64,000 nucleotides of DNA from Pseudomonas putida (lineage in GTDB: Bacteria > Pseudomonadota > Gammaproteobacteria > Pseudomonadales > Pseudomonadaceae): assembly GCF_025905425.1 (NCBI RefSeq), contig NZ_CP109603.1, forward strand, positions 1,462,001 to 1,526,000, in the 5' to 3' direction. Made by a program: the position numbers and the translations under genes. Positions within the stretch are counted from its first letter, which is position 1; each line of letters starts with the position of its first letter. Positions 37,967-47,506 of this stretch are shown piece by piece. The notes beneath the pieces are model-generated. The model had not been told where the DNA came from and made no database searches. It was given only the letters and a program-made list of their open reading frames with translations.

Positions 37967-39157
37967 ATGTCCCAGACTTCATCCGCACCACTACTGGATG
38001 AGCGCACCGAGCGCTTGCCCCTGAGTGGCCTGCTGGCGCTGGCCATGACCGGCTTCATCGCCATCCTCAGCGAAATCCTTCCCGCCGGTTTACTGGACCA
38101 GATCGCCGGTGGCATGCACATCAGTCAGGCCATGGCTGGCCAATGGGTCACGGCCTACGCACTGGGCTCGTTGTTGACGGCCATCCCGCTGGTGACCCTG
38201 ACCCAGGGGTGGTATCGCCGTCGCGCACTGCTGATGGCAATCGGTGGCTTCGTGCTGTTCAACGGGTTGACAACGTTGTCGTCGTCCAACGCCCTTACCC
38301 TGGTGCTGCGCTTTTTTACCGGTGCCGCGGCCGGCCTGGCCTGGGGGCTGATCGCCGGCCATGCCCGGCGCATGGTGCCGGTGGCCTTGCAGGGGCGGGC
38401 GATGGCAGTGGCCATGCTGGGGCAGCCGCTAGCCTTGTCCCTCGGCTTGCCCATAGCTACCTGGCTTGGGGCATTGCTGGGGTGGCGTGCCACCTTTGTC
38501 GTGGTCACCCTGGCGGCGCTGTTGCTGGTGGTGTGGGTGTTGCGCGCGGTACCGGACTATCCGGGGCAGGCGGCGGGCAAACGCCCCGCGGCGTTGCAAG
38601 TGTTGCGTACACCCGGCGTGGCGCTGGTGCTGCTGGTGATCATGAGCTGGATCCTCGGCCACAACATTCTTTATACCTACATCGTGCCGCTGCTGGCGGC
38701 GGCGGGGATGGCAGCTGAAATCGGTCAGGTGTTGATGGTATTCGGCCTGTCGGCGCTGGCGGGTATCGGGCTGGTCGGGCTGTTGATCGATCGGCATCTG
38801 CGCACGCTGGTCTTGCTCAGCCTTGCCGGTTTTGCCCTGGCCACGCTGGTGCTGGGGCAGGCGTCCTCCTGGGCGATGTACCTGAGCATCGCACTGTGGG
38901 GCCTGACCTACGGTGGCGCGCCGACGTTACTGCAGACGGCCTGCGCGGACACGGCGGGCGAGGGTGGTGATGTGGCGCAGTCGATGCTGGTGACGGTGTG
39001 GAACAGTGCTATCGCCTTGGGGGGGATCATTGGCGGGCTGCTGCTGACGGGGGCTGGTGTGGCGTGGTTTGGCCCTGTGGCGCTGGTGCTGATTGGCCTG
39101 GCGTGGCTATTCGCCTGGGCAGGGCGGCGTAGCGGGTTCGTGGCAGGCTCGCGCTAG
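37967..39157 (+). CDS. MFS transporter, DHA1-type drug/metabolite exporter
   Basis: A 396-residue twelve-helix protein. Motifs include MTGFIAILSEILPAGLLDQI in the first helix (the 'E-LPxG' pattern of purine- and arabinose-type DHA1 exporters), GWYRRRALLMAIGGF as the loop motif, and GHARRMVPVALQGRAMAVAM. The substrate is unknown. The ATG at 37967 fits the family start. Control by the divergent LysR gene is likely. Confidence 0.88.
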   Translation: MSQTSSAPLLDERTERLPLSGLLALAMTGFIAILSEILPAGLLDQIAGGMHISQAMAGQWVTAYALGSLLTAIPLVTLTQGWYRRRALLMAIGGFVLFNGLTTLSSSNALTLVLRFFTGAAAGLAWGLIAGHARRMVPVALQGRAMAVAMLGQPLALSLGLPIATWLGALLGWRATFVVVTLAALLLVVWVLRAVPDYPGQAAGKRPAALQVLRTPGVALVLLVIMSWILGHNILYTYIVPLLAAAGMAAEIGQVLMVFGLSALAGIGLVGLLIDRHLRTLVLLSLAGFALATLVLGQASSWAMYLSIALWGLTYGGAPTLLQTACADTAGEGGDVAQSMLVTVWNSAIALGGIIGGLLLTGAGVAWFGPVALVLIGLAWLFAWAGRRSGFVAGSR

Positions 39158-39204
39158 AGTAGAATCGTCGCATTAGGCACAATTGACGATCAGAGGTCGA
39201 CGCG

Positions 39205-41565
39205 GTGGATTTGCAGCAGGGCTTTGTCCTGACCCGGCATTGGCATGACACACCCGAAGGCACGTGCGTGGAGTTGTGGCTGGCTACGGACCAGGGGCCG
39301 CGTCAACTTCGCCTGGCGCCGCAGGTCTCGGTGGCGTTCATCCCTCAGGCGCACGCCGCGCATGCTCGGGTGCTGCTGGCCAACGAGCCGGGTGTCGAGC
39401 TCAAACCCTTGCAACTGCGCGATTTCGATCAACGCCCGGTGCTGGGCCTGTACTGCCGCCAGCATCGTCAATTGATGCAACTGGAGCAACGCTTGCGCAA
39501 CGCCGGCGTCGAGGTTTACGAAGCGGACATCCGCCCCCCCGAACGCTATCTGATGGAGCGCTTCATCACGGCCCCCGTGCAGTTCACCGGCCAGCCGGAT
39601 GCCCATGGCGTGGTCTGCGATGCCCAGCTCAAGCCACTGCCGGATTACCGTCCGCCACTGCGTCTTGTGTCGCTGGATATCGAGACCAGCGAGCGCGGTG
39701 AGCTCTACAGTATTGCCCTTGAAGGCTGCGGCCAGCGCCAGGTGTACATGCTTGGCCCGGCAAACGGTGACAGCAGCGCCGTGGACTTCGACCTGCAGTA
39801 CTGCGACGACCGTGCCGCGCTGCTCGAATGCCTCAACCAATGGATGGCCCGGCACGATCCGGATGCGATCATCGGCTGGAACCTGGTGCAGTTCGACCTG
39901 CGTCTGTTACACGAGCACGCCAGGCAACTGCAGGTGCCTTTGGCCATAGGGCGCAAGGGTGCGCTCATGACCCTGCGCGCTCACGCCAGCGGTGGCCATG
40001 TGTTTGCCGATGCCCCTGGGCGGCTGCTGATCGATGGCATCGAAGCACTGCGTTCGGCCACCTGGAGCTTCCCCTCGTTCAGCCTGGAGAACGTTGCCCA
40101 GACGCTGCTGGGCGAGGGCAAGGCCATCAGCACGCCTTATCAGCGCATGGACGAAATCAACCGCATGTTCGCCGAGGACAAGCCGTCGCTGGCGCTTTAC
40201 AACCTCAAGGACTGCGAACTGGTCACGCGCATATTCGCCCATACCCGGCTGCTCGACTTTTTGCTCGAACGTGCCTCCGTCACCGGGTTGGCCGTGGACC
40301 GAAGCGGTGGCTCGGTGGCGGCGTTCTGCCATTTGTACATGCCGCAGATGCACCGCCTGGGCTTTGTCGCACCCAATCTCGGCAGCCGCCCCGACGAGGC
40401 CAGCCCCGGTGGCTTCGTCATGGACTCACGCCCCGGTCTCTACGATTCGGTACTGGTGCTGGACTACAAGAGCCTGTACCCCTCGATCATCCGTACCTTC
40501 CTGATCGACCCGGTAGGGTTGGCCGAAGGCCTGCGCCAGCCCGATGACCAACATTCGGTGGCAGGTTTTCGGGGTGGGCGCTTCTCGCGCAGCCGGCACT
40601 GCCTGCCAGCGATCGTCGAACGTGTGTGGCAAGGCAGGGAGGCGGCCAAACGCGCGGGTAACGCGCCGCTGTCGCAGGCACTGAAAATCATCATGAACGC
40701 CTTCTACGGCGTTCTGGGCTCCAGTGGCTGCCGCTTCTTCGACCCGCGCCTGGCATCGTCGATCACCCTGCGTGGGCACCAGATCATGCGCCAGACCCGT
40801 GAGCTGATCGAAGCGCGTGGCTTTGATGTGATCTACGGCGATACCGACTCTACCTTCGTCTGGCTCAAGGGCGCCCATGACGAGGACGCCGCAGCGCGCA
40901 TAGGCCGTGAGCTGGTGGCAGAGGTCAACCTCTGGTGGCGCCAACATCTGCACGACTCCATGGGCCTGGAGAGCGCCCTTGAGTTGCAGTTCGAAACCCA
41001 TTACCGACGCTTCCTGATGCCGACCATTCGCGGTACCGAAGAAGGCAGCAAGAAGCGCTACGCCGGCCTGGTGCAGCGCGCCGACGGCAGCGAGGAGATG
41101 GTGTACAAAGGGCTGGAGTCGGTACGCACCGATTGGTCGCCGTTGGCCAGGCAGTTCCAGCAGGCGTTGTACGGGCGGATCTTCCGTGGCCAACCCTACC
41201 GTGATTATGTGCGTCAGTACGTGCAGCAAACCCTGGCCGGCGAACTCGATGAACTGATGGTCTATCGCAAGCGCTTGCGCCGGCCGCTGGCTGACTACCA
41301 GCGGAACGTACCGCCCCATGTGCGTGCTGCGCGCCTTGCCGATGAATACAACAGCCGTCTCGGGCGCCCCCGGCAATACCAGAACGGTGGCTGGATCAGC
41401 TACCTGATCACCACTGCCGGCCCTGAACCCTTGGAAAGCCTGCAGGCGCCAATCGACTACGAGCACTACCTGAGCCGCCAGTTGCAGCCGGTGGCCGATG
41501 CCATCTTGCCCTTTGTCGGGGATGATTTCGCGGCGCTGACGGGCCGCCAGTTGCCATTGTTCTGA
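39205..41565 (+). CDS. polB: DNA polymerase II (family B)
   Basis: A 786-residue repair polymerase with 3'-5' exonuclease, used in replication restart and translesion synthesis. Exonuclease motifs: [21 protein letters not shown] and YNLKDCELV. Polymerase motifs: [20 protein letters not shown] (motif A), [20 protein letters not shown] (motif B), [12 protein letters not shown] (motif C), and SKKRYAGLV. Length equals E. coli Pol II. The start is a GTG at 39205 with AGAGG 8 bp upstream. No LexA box could be recognised in the short gap before it, although in many bacteria the gene is SOS-induced. Confidence 0.96.
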   Translation: MDLQQGFVLTRHWHDTPEGTCVELWLATDQGPRQLRLAPQVSVAFIPQAHAAHARVLLANEPGVELKPLQLRDFDQRPVLGLYCRQHRQLMQLEQRLRNAGVEVYEADIRPPERYLMERFITAPVQFTGQPDAHGVVCDAQLKPLPDYRPPLRLVSLDIETSERGELYSIALEGCGQRQVYMLGPANGDSSAVDFDLQYCDDRAALLECLNQWMARHDPDAIIGWNLVQFDLRLLHEHARQLQVPLAIGRKGALMTLRAHASGGHVFADAPGRLLIDGIEALRSATWSFPSFSLENVAQTLLGEGKAISTPYQRMDEINRMFAEDKPSLALYNLKDCELVTRIFAHTRLLDFLLERASVTGLAVDRSGGSVAAFCHLYMPQMHRLGFVAPNLGSRPDEASPGGFVMDSRPGLYDSVLVLDYKSLYPSIIRTFLIDPVGLAEGLRQPDDQHSVAGFRGGRFSRSRHCLPAIVERVWQGREAAKRAGNAPLSQALKIIMNAFYGVLGSSGCRFFDPRLASSITLRGHQIMRQTRELIEARGFDVIYGDTDSTFVWLKGAHDEDAAARIGRELVAEVNLWWRQHLHDSMGLESALELQFETHYRRFLMPTIRGTEEGSKKRYAGLVQRADGSEEMVYKGLESVRTDWSPLARQFQQALYGRIFRGQPYRDYVRQYVQQTLAGELDELMVYRKRLRRPLADYQRNVPPHVRAARLADEYNSRLGRPRQYQNGGWISYLITTAGPEPLESLQAPIDYEHYLSRQLQPVADAILPFVGDDFAALTGRQLPLF

Positions 41566-41646
41566 TAGCGGGCGTTACCTATCTAGCGCCTCGCAAAGCC
41601 TCTGCTGCCTAGGCTGGCCCTCTTTATTGGTCAGGAGGCTTTGAGC

Positions 41647-44600
41647 ATGGGCACTACACAATCGTCGGGTGAGCCGCGCCCGGACACGCGGCAGCGCGAC
41701 AGCGAAGCGTTTCAGGACGACATCATCGGTAAGCGCCTACCCCGTTGGCTACGACAAGCGCCGGTCGATCAGTTGCCCAAGATCAGTCATGCACTGGCCA
41801 AGAGCCTCGCGTGTCGTCAGCAGCTGAGCACGCTGCTGGGGAAAATCGACGATATCGAAGATTTCGTCGCTTCGGCGCTTCAGAAGGCGCTCACTGAGCG
41901 CTATGCGTTCACCTACAACGTGCGCCGACTGACCTTTCTCGAAGGGCGCCGGGAACCGGTGATCAACACTCAGCCTGTAGGGGCTCACCTGACAGAAGTG
42001 GTGTATGAGGAAAAGCCACTGCTTGAGGTGGTTCTGCGTAACTTTACTGCCGAACAGGCCAGCTCAGGCGGCCAGCCTGTGGGCAATAGGCTGCTGGTGC
42101 CACGCTCGGGCGAGCCTAAACCTCCCACCGCTGTCGCATTCGCCGCGCTGTGCCGCGAGCTGGACCTGGGGGCGCGCTACCAACGTCATCTGGATGCGGT
42201 CCTGAAGCCTGCCAATGACGAGAAGCGCATTGTGTCGATGCTGGTGGATGCAACCCGTTACGCCATGCTGGTAGATGGGTACAAGGCCAGGCAGGACGGC
42301 GTGCTGGATGCCAGCGAGCTGAAACTGCTGGTGGGCATGTGCCTTGATGGCAAGGTGCTGCGCTTGGCCGGTGACCTGGTGGTGCCCAAGCGCCTGAGCT
42401 TGCTTGGGTGCGCGCTTGAGCAAGTCGTGGTGCTTGATGTAATCGACCAAGGCCCCTTGTTCAACACCACGCGTCGCTTGCTGATGCATGTACCGGGTGA
42501 CCCGGTGGCGCCCTGGAGTGCGTTCGAAGACCTCAAGGCACTTAATCGAGCATTGGGCCATCGCTTGCGCGTCAAGTCGTACCAGCGGTTTTTCAGGCGC
42601 TTCGTGCCAAGACGCGACAGCCAAGCTTTTTTTGCCTCGGTGATCCCGGTTTTTGACGATCTGCCGGCCTGGGCCAGTCGTGACCTGAAACCCCATCTGC
42701 AGGCTTACCCTTCACCGTTGTTCAACGCCCTTGCGCAGTCGCGCATCCGCCAGATCAAAGAGGACGCGGCGATGATCGTGGTGCCGGTGGCCCGGCTCGA
42801 CCGTGAGGTGCAGCGCGCTCATGACGAACGGCTGGTTGCTGAAGGCTGGGCGCTGCTCAACCTGGCGTCGTTTTTTGTTCCGGGCCTGGGGCTGGCTATG
42901 CTGGCGGTGACCGTCTGGGAGGTGCTGGGCGAGGTGTACCACGGCGTCGAAGCGTTGCATGACGGCGATGCTCAGGAAGCACTCGACCATCTGACCAACG
43001 TCGCGACTGACCTTGCAGCGCTCGCAGCCACAGTGGCGGGGGTGACCGTGGCGCGGCGGTTGTGGGCACGTTCAGCGGTGGTCGATGCCATGCTGCCTGC
43101 GCGGCTAGAAGACGGTAGCAGCAAGCTTTGGCAGCAGGACCTGGCAGCTTATCGCAGTGTCGCACCCAGTACTGCGGCCGCTCAGGATGCGCTGGGTATT
43201 CGACGTCAAAGCGGCCAGGCATGGGTCGAAATGGAGGGGCACTACTACCCGGTGATCGAGCCCGCCAAGGATGGCCAGTGGCAGCTTCGTCCGCGCGGTG
43301 GGAATGGGCCTGCGTTATGTCACAACGGCGCTGGCGCCTGGCGAGTCTGGAGTGAGCAGCCAGCGCAATGGGACGACCCCCACCGCATGTTCCGTCGATT
43401 TGGCGCACCCTTGGATAGCATGACGGACGAGCAGATCGACCAAGTCCTGGGTTTTCATGAGCTGAGTGCGGATCATCTGCGGGCCATGCATGTGTATGGC
43501 CGTGCGCCAGAACCCGGCATGCTCGACAGTGCCGAACGCTCCCGGCTCGACCAGCGGATTCGTCAGCTGATCAGCCGTTTGCGTGCGGGTGAGCGAGTGC
43601 AAGATGCCACTGTCCTCCAGCATGCCCGGCGCCTGGCAGGGGCAGAGGGTGTGTCGGACCAGGCCTTGGCCGAGCTGGTCTGGGCCCAGCGTCGTCATTT
43701 GCTGGGGAACCTGTATGAAACGGTGCAGGCCAGCGACAGCCCCGCAAGTGCATTGCTGCGCAAAGTGTTCCCTGGCTTGCATTGCCGGGCCGCGCAGGCA
43801 CTGGTGGCCGCGGCCAGCGGGGACGATCGTCGACGCTTGTTGCAAAGTGGGCGGGTGCCATTGAACCTGGCCGAAGCAGCCAGGCACAGCGTCTCGGACA
43901 TCCGCAGGGTTCGCGTGTTCGAAGCGTTGTTCCTGGATACCCCACAGAACGCCGATTTGGCTCGCGTCGTACTGGGGCTGCTCAAGTACTTGCCTGGCGC
44001 TGAGCAAGGGGTGCGTTGGCGTTTGTTCGAAGGCCATCTCGCCGGGCCGCTGCTGTCAGCGACCGTAGACGGCGCACAGGCATTCGACCTCGTGCACCAC
44101 AATGGCACCTTTCAATTGCTTGATGCTCAAGGGGCGCGGCGAGGTGAAGCTGGCGAGTTGTTCGAGGTGCTGGTCGCGGCCTACACGGCGCAACAGCGCA
44201 CGGCCATGCAGGTTGGCGACCCCTTCGCCCATAACCTCAGGGTCTTGTTGGGGCGTGAAGCCCTGAAACGACGCGCCGAAATCCAAGGTTTGCTGGGCGC
44301 CCAGCGCCCAGGCATCTTCCGCCTCCCGCAGCGCTTGGCCGATGGCCGCTTAGGTTACCCCTTGGGTGGGCGTAACTCGGGTGGCCCGGGCAGGCCACAG
44401 AGGGCATTGGCGGTAACCGTGCGTGAACTGTTCCCCTCCTTCAGTGATGAGCAGGTGGCGATATGGAGCGACAATGTTCGGCGCTCGGGGCGTAATCTGG
44501 AAACAGTATTGGCCGAGCTGCGCGCAGAGTACAGGGTGTTGCGCAACAGCCTGGAAGCGTGGGTCGGGGAGGCCGAAGGCGAGGTAAGGGAAGACCGGGA

Positions 44601-46158
44601 CTGCATGCGCGGCACATTGCTGGATTGTTGGCGGCGCACGACCGACGCCGGGCAAACGCACCTCGATACCGATCAGAACTACCGCATGGTCCTGTACAAC
44701 ATGAGGCCCGGTGGGCTACCGGAAATACCGGCGCAGGTCAGCTTTGCCCATGTTTCCGATGTATCCCTGCTGCGCATGGAATTGCAGGAAATTCCCGCGA
44801 GTTTCATGCTTGCATTTCCGCGTCTGCGCATGCTGGATCTGGGCGGAAATTTCTTGACGCGAATACCGCAGCCGCTTTTGCAAATGCAGGCGTTGCGTCA
44901 GCTGACCTTGACCCACAATCGGATCGTGTTGACCACCAGCCAAGCCGCTACGTTGGCAAGCTCCACAACGCTGTGCTACCTCGACTTGTCCCATAACCCA
45001 TTGGGCCGCACCTTTACCTTGAGTGGGTTGACCTCTCTGCGCTGGTTGAACTTGCGTGACACTGGCCTGACGCACTTTCCCCACGGCGTGACCAATCGTT
45101 CGAGCCTGATTTTCATGGACATGCGCGAAAACCGTATCAGGGAGATCCCGCCGTGGTTCTATCAAATGGCGCCGGGGCTACGGCGGCGTATCAGGCTGGC
45201 CGGTAACCCACTGGAGGAGGCTGAGCTGGTGCGTCTGCAGGGGGCTCTCATGGCGCCTGCTGTCGCGCTGGACGAGACGCTGCTTCGCGAGCAGCTTGAG
45301 CATGCCCGGGAGGTATGGGGGGATGCTGTCGGGACGCGCTTTCGTGGCCTGCTGCTGGCGGCCTGGGAGTCGGTGGATGTGGGGGATGCAGCTGATCGCT
45401 TCTTCCGAGTGCTGCAGCAACTGCTGCAGTCTGCGGATTACCACATCAACGCACAAGCCCTCGCCCAGCGGGTACTTGCCTTGTTGCAGGCGATGGCCAA
45501 GGAACCGGCCCTGCGCGATGCCTTGCTGGATATCGCCAATGACGAGTGGGGGTGTCAGGACGGCGCTACCTGGTGCCTGAGCAATCTTGAACTGAATGTG
45601 CTGGTGTGGCAGGCCCGGGCCGCTGAACAAGGCAACACGGAGCAAGCGTTGATTACGTTGGGGCGGCGTTTGTGGCGCCTGGATGAAGTTGACCGGCTGG
45701 CTGTGGGAGACATTCTTAATCGTGGTGGCAACCCGGATGAGAGTGAAGTGGGGCTCGCTTATCGCCTTGGCTTGCGTGACCGCTTGAACTTGCCCATCGC
45801 AGTGGGTGACATGAGTTTTCGCGCCCTGGCAGGTGTCACTGAAGCGCACCTTGCACGGGCCCAGGCGCAAGTGCTTGAAGCCGAGACGCAGGAAGAAGTC
45901 GCACGCTCGCTGGTAGACCGAACGTTCTGGCAGGCGCACCTGGAACGTGCTCAGCCGGCGCGCTTCGCTCAGGTCGACAGGCCGTTCCGGCGCCGTCTCG
46001 ATCGTGTGCTTGACGACGAGGCACTGACTGACGAGGCCAGGCAGGCAGAGTCTGATGCGATTCTTGGTGCGCAGCGTGCCGCTCGGCGCGGGCTGATGCT
46101 CGACCTGACGCTGGCGGCATTGGAGGCCGGGCCGGCAGATGCGGGCATCAACGTGTGA
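41647..46158 (+). CDS. DUF6543-LRR-NEL protein, candidate E3 ubiquitin ligase effector
   Basis: A 1503-residue protein and the complete member of the three paralogues here. The ATG at 41647 is chosen because AGGAGG lies 8 nt upstream; an in-frame TTG at 41641 is too close. The DUF6543-type N-terminal region has hydrophobic segments at about 402-425 and 455-475. About six leucine-rich repeats lie at about 1021-1195. The C-terminal NEL domain (about 1200-1495) contains Cys1303-Gln-Asp1305, matching the catalytic CxD motif of IpaH/SspH-type ligases, then LGRRLWRLDEVDRLA, PDESEVGLAYRLGLRDRLNL and FWQAHLERA. The family transfers ubiquitin inside eukaryotic hosts. No secretion system is nearby and no signal peptide is seen, so delivery is unknown. 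Confidence 0.87.
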   Translation: MGTTQSSGEPRPDTRQRDSEAFQDDIIGKRLPRWLRQAPVDQLPKISHALAKSLACRQQLSTLLGKIDDIEDFVASALQKALTERYAFTYNVRRLTFLEGRREPVINTQPVGAHLTEVVYEEKPLLEVVLRNFTAEQASSGGQPVGNRLLVPRSGEPKPPTAVAFAALCRELDLGARYQRHLDAVLKPANDEKRIVSMLVDATRYAMLVDGYKARQDGVLDASELKLLVGMCLDGKVLRLAGDLVVPKRLSLLGCALEQVVVLDVIDQGPLFNTTRRLLMHVPGDPVAPWSAFEDLKALNRALGHRLRVKSYQRFFRRFVPRRDSQAFFASVIPVFDDLPAWASRDLKPHLQAYPSPLFNALAQSRIRQIKEDAAMIVVPVARLDREVQRAHDERLVAEGWALLNLASFFVPGLGLAMLAVTVWEVLGEVYHGVEALHDGDAQEALDHLTNVATDLAALAATVAGVTVARRLWARSAVVDAMLPARLEDGSSKLWQQDLAAYRSVAPSTAAAQDALGIRRQSGQAWVEMEGHYYPVIEPAKDGQWQLRPRGGNGPALCHNGAGAWRVWSEQPAQWDDPHRMFRRFGAPLDSMTDEQIDQVLGFHELSADHLRAMHVYGRAPEPGMLDSAERSRLDQRIRQLISRLRAGERVQDATVLQHARRLAGAEGVSDQALAELVWAQRRHLLGNLYETVQASDSPASALLRKVFPGLHCRAAQALVAAASGDDRRRLLQSGRVPLNLAEAARHSVSDIRRVRVFEALFLDTPQNADLARVVLGLLKYLPGAEQGVRWRLFEGHLAGPLLSATVDGAQAFDLVHHNGTFQLLDAQGARRGEAGELFEVLVAAYTAQQRTAMQVGDPFAHNLRVLLGREALKRRAEIQGLLGAQRPGIFRLPQRLADGRLGYPLGGRNSGGPGRPQRALAVTVRELFPSFSDEQVAIWSDNVRRSGRNLETVLAELRAEYRVLRNSLEAWVGEAEGEVREDRDCMRGTLLDCWRRTTDAGQTHLDTDQNYRMVLYNMRPGGLPEIPAQVSFAHVSDVSLLRMELQEIPASFMLAFPRLRMLDLGGNFLTRIPQPLLQMQALRQLTLTHNRIVLTTSQAATLASSTTLCYLDLSHNPLGRTFTLSGLTSLRWLNLRDTGLTHFPHGVTNRSSLIFMDMRENRIREIPPWFYQMAPGLRRRIRLAGNPLEEAELVRLQGALMAPAVALDETLLREQLEHAREVWGDAVGTRFRGLLLAAWESVDVGDAADRFFRVLQQLLQSADYHINAQALAQRVLALLQAMAKEPALRDALLDIANDEWGCQDGATWCLSNLELNVLVWQARAAEQGNTEQALITLGRRLWRLDEVDRLAVGDILNRGGNPDESEVGLAYRLGLRDRLNLPIAVGDMSFRALAGVTEAHLARAQAQVLEAETQEEVARSLVDRTFWQAHLERAQPARFAQVDRPFRRRLDRVLDDEALTDEARQAESDAILGAQRAARRGLMLDLTLAALEAGPADAGINV

Positions 46159-46391
46159 CGTACCGGCCACTGGCAGGCGGCATCGCGCAGTCTTCCCTCC
46201 AGTGGCTTTGGACTATGCTCACTCAAAAGATGGCCTTTTCGGAAAAGGTCGTCATCCAGTTCTGAGGCATGACTGGAAATTGCCAGTTACTTTTCCCTGA
46301 CCACCGGATGTTTGAAGTGGTTTAGGCTCCAGATCGGATTTTTCTCCGTGATCTGTAGTCATTGGTTTATCGAGATATTAAGGAGATGTGT

Positions 46392-46952
46392 ATGCTCGTC
46401 CGGTCACTGACCCTCGCCACCTTGCTCGCCGTCACCAGTCCTCTGTTCGCCGCCGACAGCGATGCGCCTTTGGCCAAGGAATTGGGCAAGGCACGGCCTT
46501 TGGTGATCATCGCCCCCAGTTCAGCCGACCCGACGTTACTTGGGTTGAATAAAGCCCTGGAAGACCCGCAGATCCAGAAGGCCTTCAAGGAGCGCAGCCT
46601 GGTGCTGTACAGCGTGGCCAAAATGGTGGGCAAGCGCGAAGACAAGAACCTTGAGCAGCAGACCACCATGGCGCTGATCCGCGAACTCAAACTGGGTGCA
46701 AGCGCAGGCACCAAAGTGATCCTCGTTGGCAAGGACGGTGAACGGCACATGCTCAAGGATGACGCGACGGGCGAGCCGATCGACCCGCAGGCGATCCTCA
46801 AGGCGGTCGATGATCTGCCGGCGAGCGAGAAGGCCGTGGCTGCACCGGAGCCTGTAGCGGCAGCACCTGAAGCCAAGGGTAAGGACAGCAAACCTGCGAA
46901 ACCGGTTAAACCCGCCAAGCCTGCAGCGCCGCCCAAGCCGCTGGAGGACTGA
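46392..46952 (+). CDS. DUF4174 domain exported protein
   Basis: A 186-residue protein. The ATG at 46392 has AAGGAG upstream and starts a signal peptide ending SPLFAAD. The mature domain (about 25-140) fits DUF4174, a small thioredoxin-like fold: ARPLVIIAPSSADPTLLGLN, TKVILVGKDGERHMLKDD and IDPQAILKAVDDLP. The C-terminal tail is a low-complexity Lys/Pro/Ala linker (KPAKPVKPAKPAAPPKP). No redox Cys is present. It is followed by a GC-rich hairpin and then the EGKCG-repeat gene. Confidence 0.82.
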   Translation: MLVRSLTLATLLAVTSPLFAADSDAPLAKELGKARPLVIIAPSSADPTLLGLNKALEDPQIQKAFKERSLVLYSVAKMVGKREDKNLEQQTTMALIRELKLGASAGTKVILVGKDGERHMLKDDATGEPIDPQAILKAVDDLPASEKAVAAPEPVAAAPEAKGKDSKPAKPVKPAKPAAPPKPLED

Positions 46953-46957
46953 CAGCC

Positions 46958-46989
46958 AGCCCCCGCCTCTGGTCGCAGGGGCGGGGGCT
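46958..46989 (+). terminator. GC-rich hairpin after the DUF4174 gene
   Basis: A 10-bp perfect stem (AGCCCCCGCC / GGCGGGGGCT) with a 12-nt loop, 6 bp after the stop. It lacks a following T-run, so termination may be partial. Confidence 0.6.
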
Positions 46990-46991
46990 GT

Positions 46992-47006
46992 GTATCACAC
47001 TGTATC
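46992..47006. promoter_or_regulatory. Direct repeat GTATC-N5-GTATC upstream of the RiPP precursor
   Basis: GTATC at 46992-46996 and again at 47002-47006, exactly one helical turn apart, 110 bp before the precursor start. Related repeats occur near 50255-50302 and 52450-52499, around the two-component system. A 10-bp-spaced direct repeat is the usual form of an OmpR-family binding site. Confidence 0.5.
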
Positions 47007-47116
47007 CTGCACGCCAACAGACCTATTCATGTACAAAATGCCGATTTCGGCGATACAACCTCGACACACCCGCCCGGCCTAATGGCTCCACTTCCCAACC
47101 ACAGTGGAGCTACACC

Positions 47117-47431
47117 ATGACTCATGCACGTAAAAACCTCGGCCTGCTCGGCGCCGCCCTGCTCGGCAGCATGGCCTTTGGCAGCAGCGCATTCGCTGTC
47201 GAGCCCCTGTCCCAGGGTTATCAGTTGGCGTCGGCCAAGGTACACGGCGAGGGCAAATGCGGCGAAGGCAAGTGCGGCGGCAGCAACAAGGCCACCCAGG
47301 GGGAAGGCAAGTGCGGTGAAGGTAAATGCGGTGGCGACAAAAAGGCCAGCCATGGCGAAGGTAAATGCGGTGAAGGTAAGTGTGGAGCCGCAGACAAGGC
47401 AGGTGATGCCTCGGTGACCGGTAAGTCCTGA
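47117..47431 (+). CDS. hvfA: HvfA/bufferin-type metal-binding RiPP precursor with six EGKCG motifs
   Basis: A 104-residue exported protein with a signal peptide ending SSAFA (about residue 27). The mature part carries six EGKCG motifs in three tandem doublets (residues 45-54, 63-72, 81-90; Cys48, 53, 66, 71, 84, 89) joined by short polar spacers. In the HvfA/bufferin family, Cys of EGKCG-type motifs are oxidised by the DUF692 enzyme with its partner into copper-binding rings (oxazolone with thioamide), and the peptide protects against copper. The adjacent DUF692 and DUF2063 genes make this call strong; the modification itself is inferred. A terminator-like hairpin separates it from the enzyme genes. 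Confidence 0.88.
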   Translation: MTHARKNLGLLGAALLGSMAFGSSAFAVEPLSQGYQLASAKVHGEGKCGEGKCGGSNKATQGEGKCGEGKCGGDKKASHGEGKCGEGKCGAADKAGDASVTGKS

Positions 47432-47452
47432 CTTCAACCCTTGGAATGACAC

Positions 47453-47485
47453 AACGCCCCTCCTGCTGGTCAGGCGGGGCGTTTT
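47453..47485 (+). terminator. Intra-operon terminator/attenuator between precursor and MNIO gene
   Basis: An 8-bp perfect stem (AACGCCCC / GGGGCGTT) with a 15-nt loop followed by TTTTG, within the 75-bp gap between the precursor stop and the DUF692 start. It probably lets most transcripts end after the precursor, so more substrate than enzyme is made. Confidence 0.7.
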
Positions 47486-47506
47486 GCATGTGGCGGATAC
47501 TTATCG

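Noticed and set aside
41641..41646. TTG start two codons upstream of the third LRR protein
   Set aside because: It lies only 2 nt after AGGAGG; ATG 41647 has the proper 8-nt spacing.
46234..46248. Palindrome CCTTTTC-G-GAAAAGG after the third LRR gene as a terminator
   Set aside because: The arms are only 7 bp with a 1-nt centre, too tight for a hairpin loop; it may be a protein site but there is no supporting context.
47249..47386. Short tandem DNA repeats that might suggest a CRISPR or satellite array
   Set aside because: They are in frame, encode the EGKCG motifs of a secreted precursor, and lack the regular repeat-spacer structure of CRISPR.
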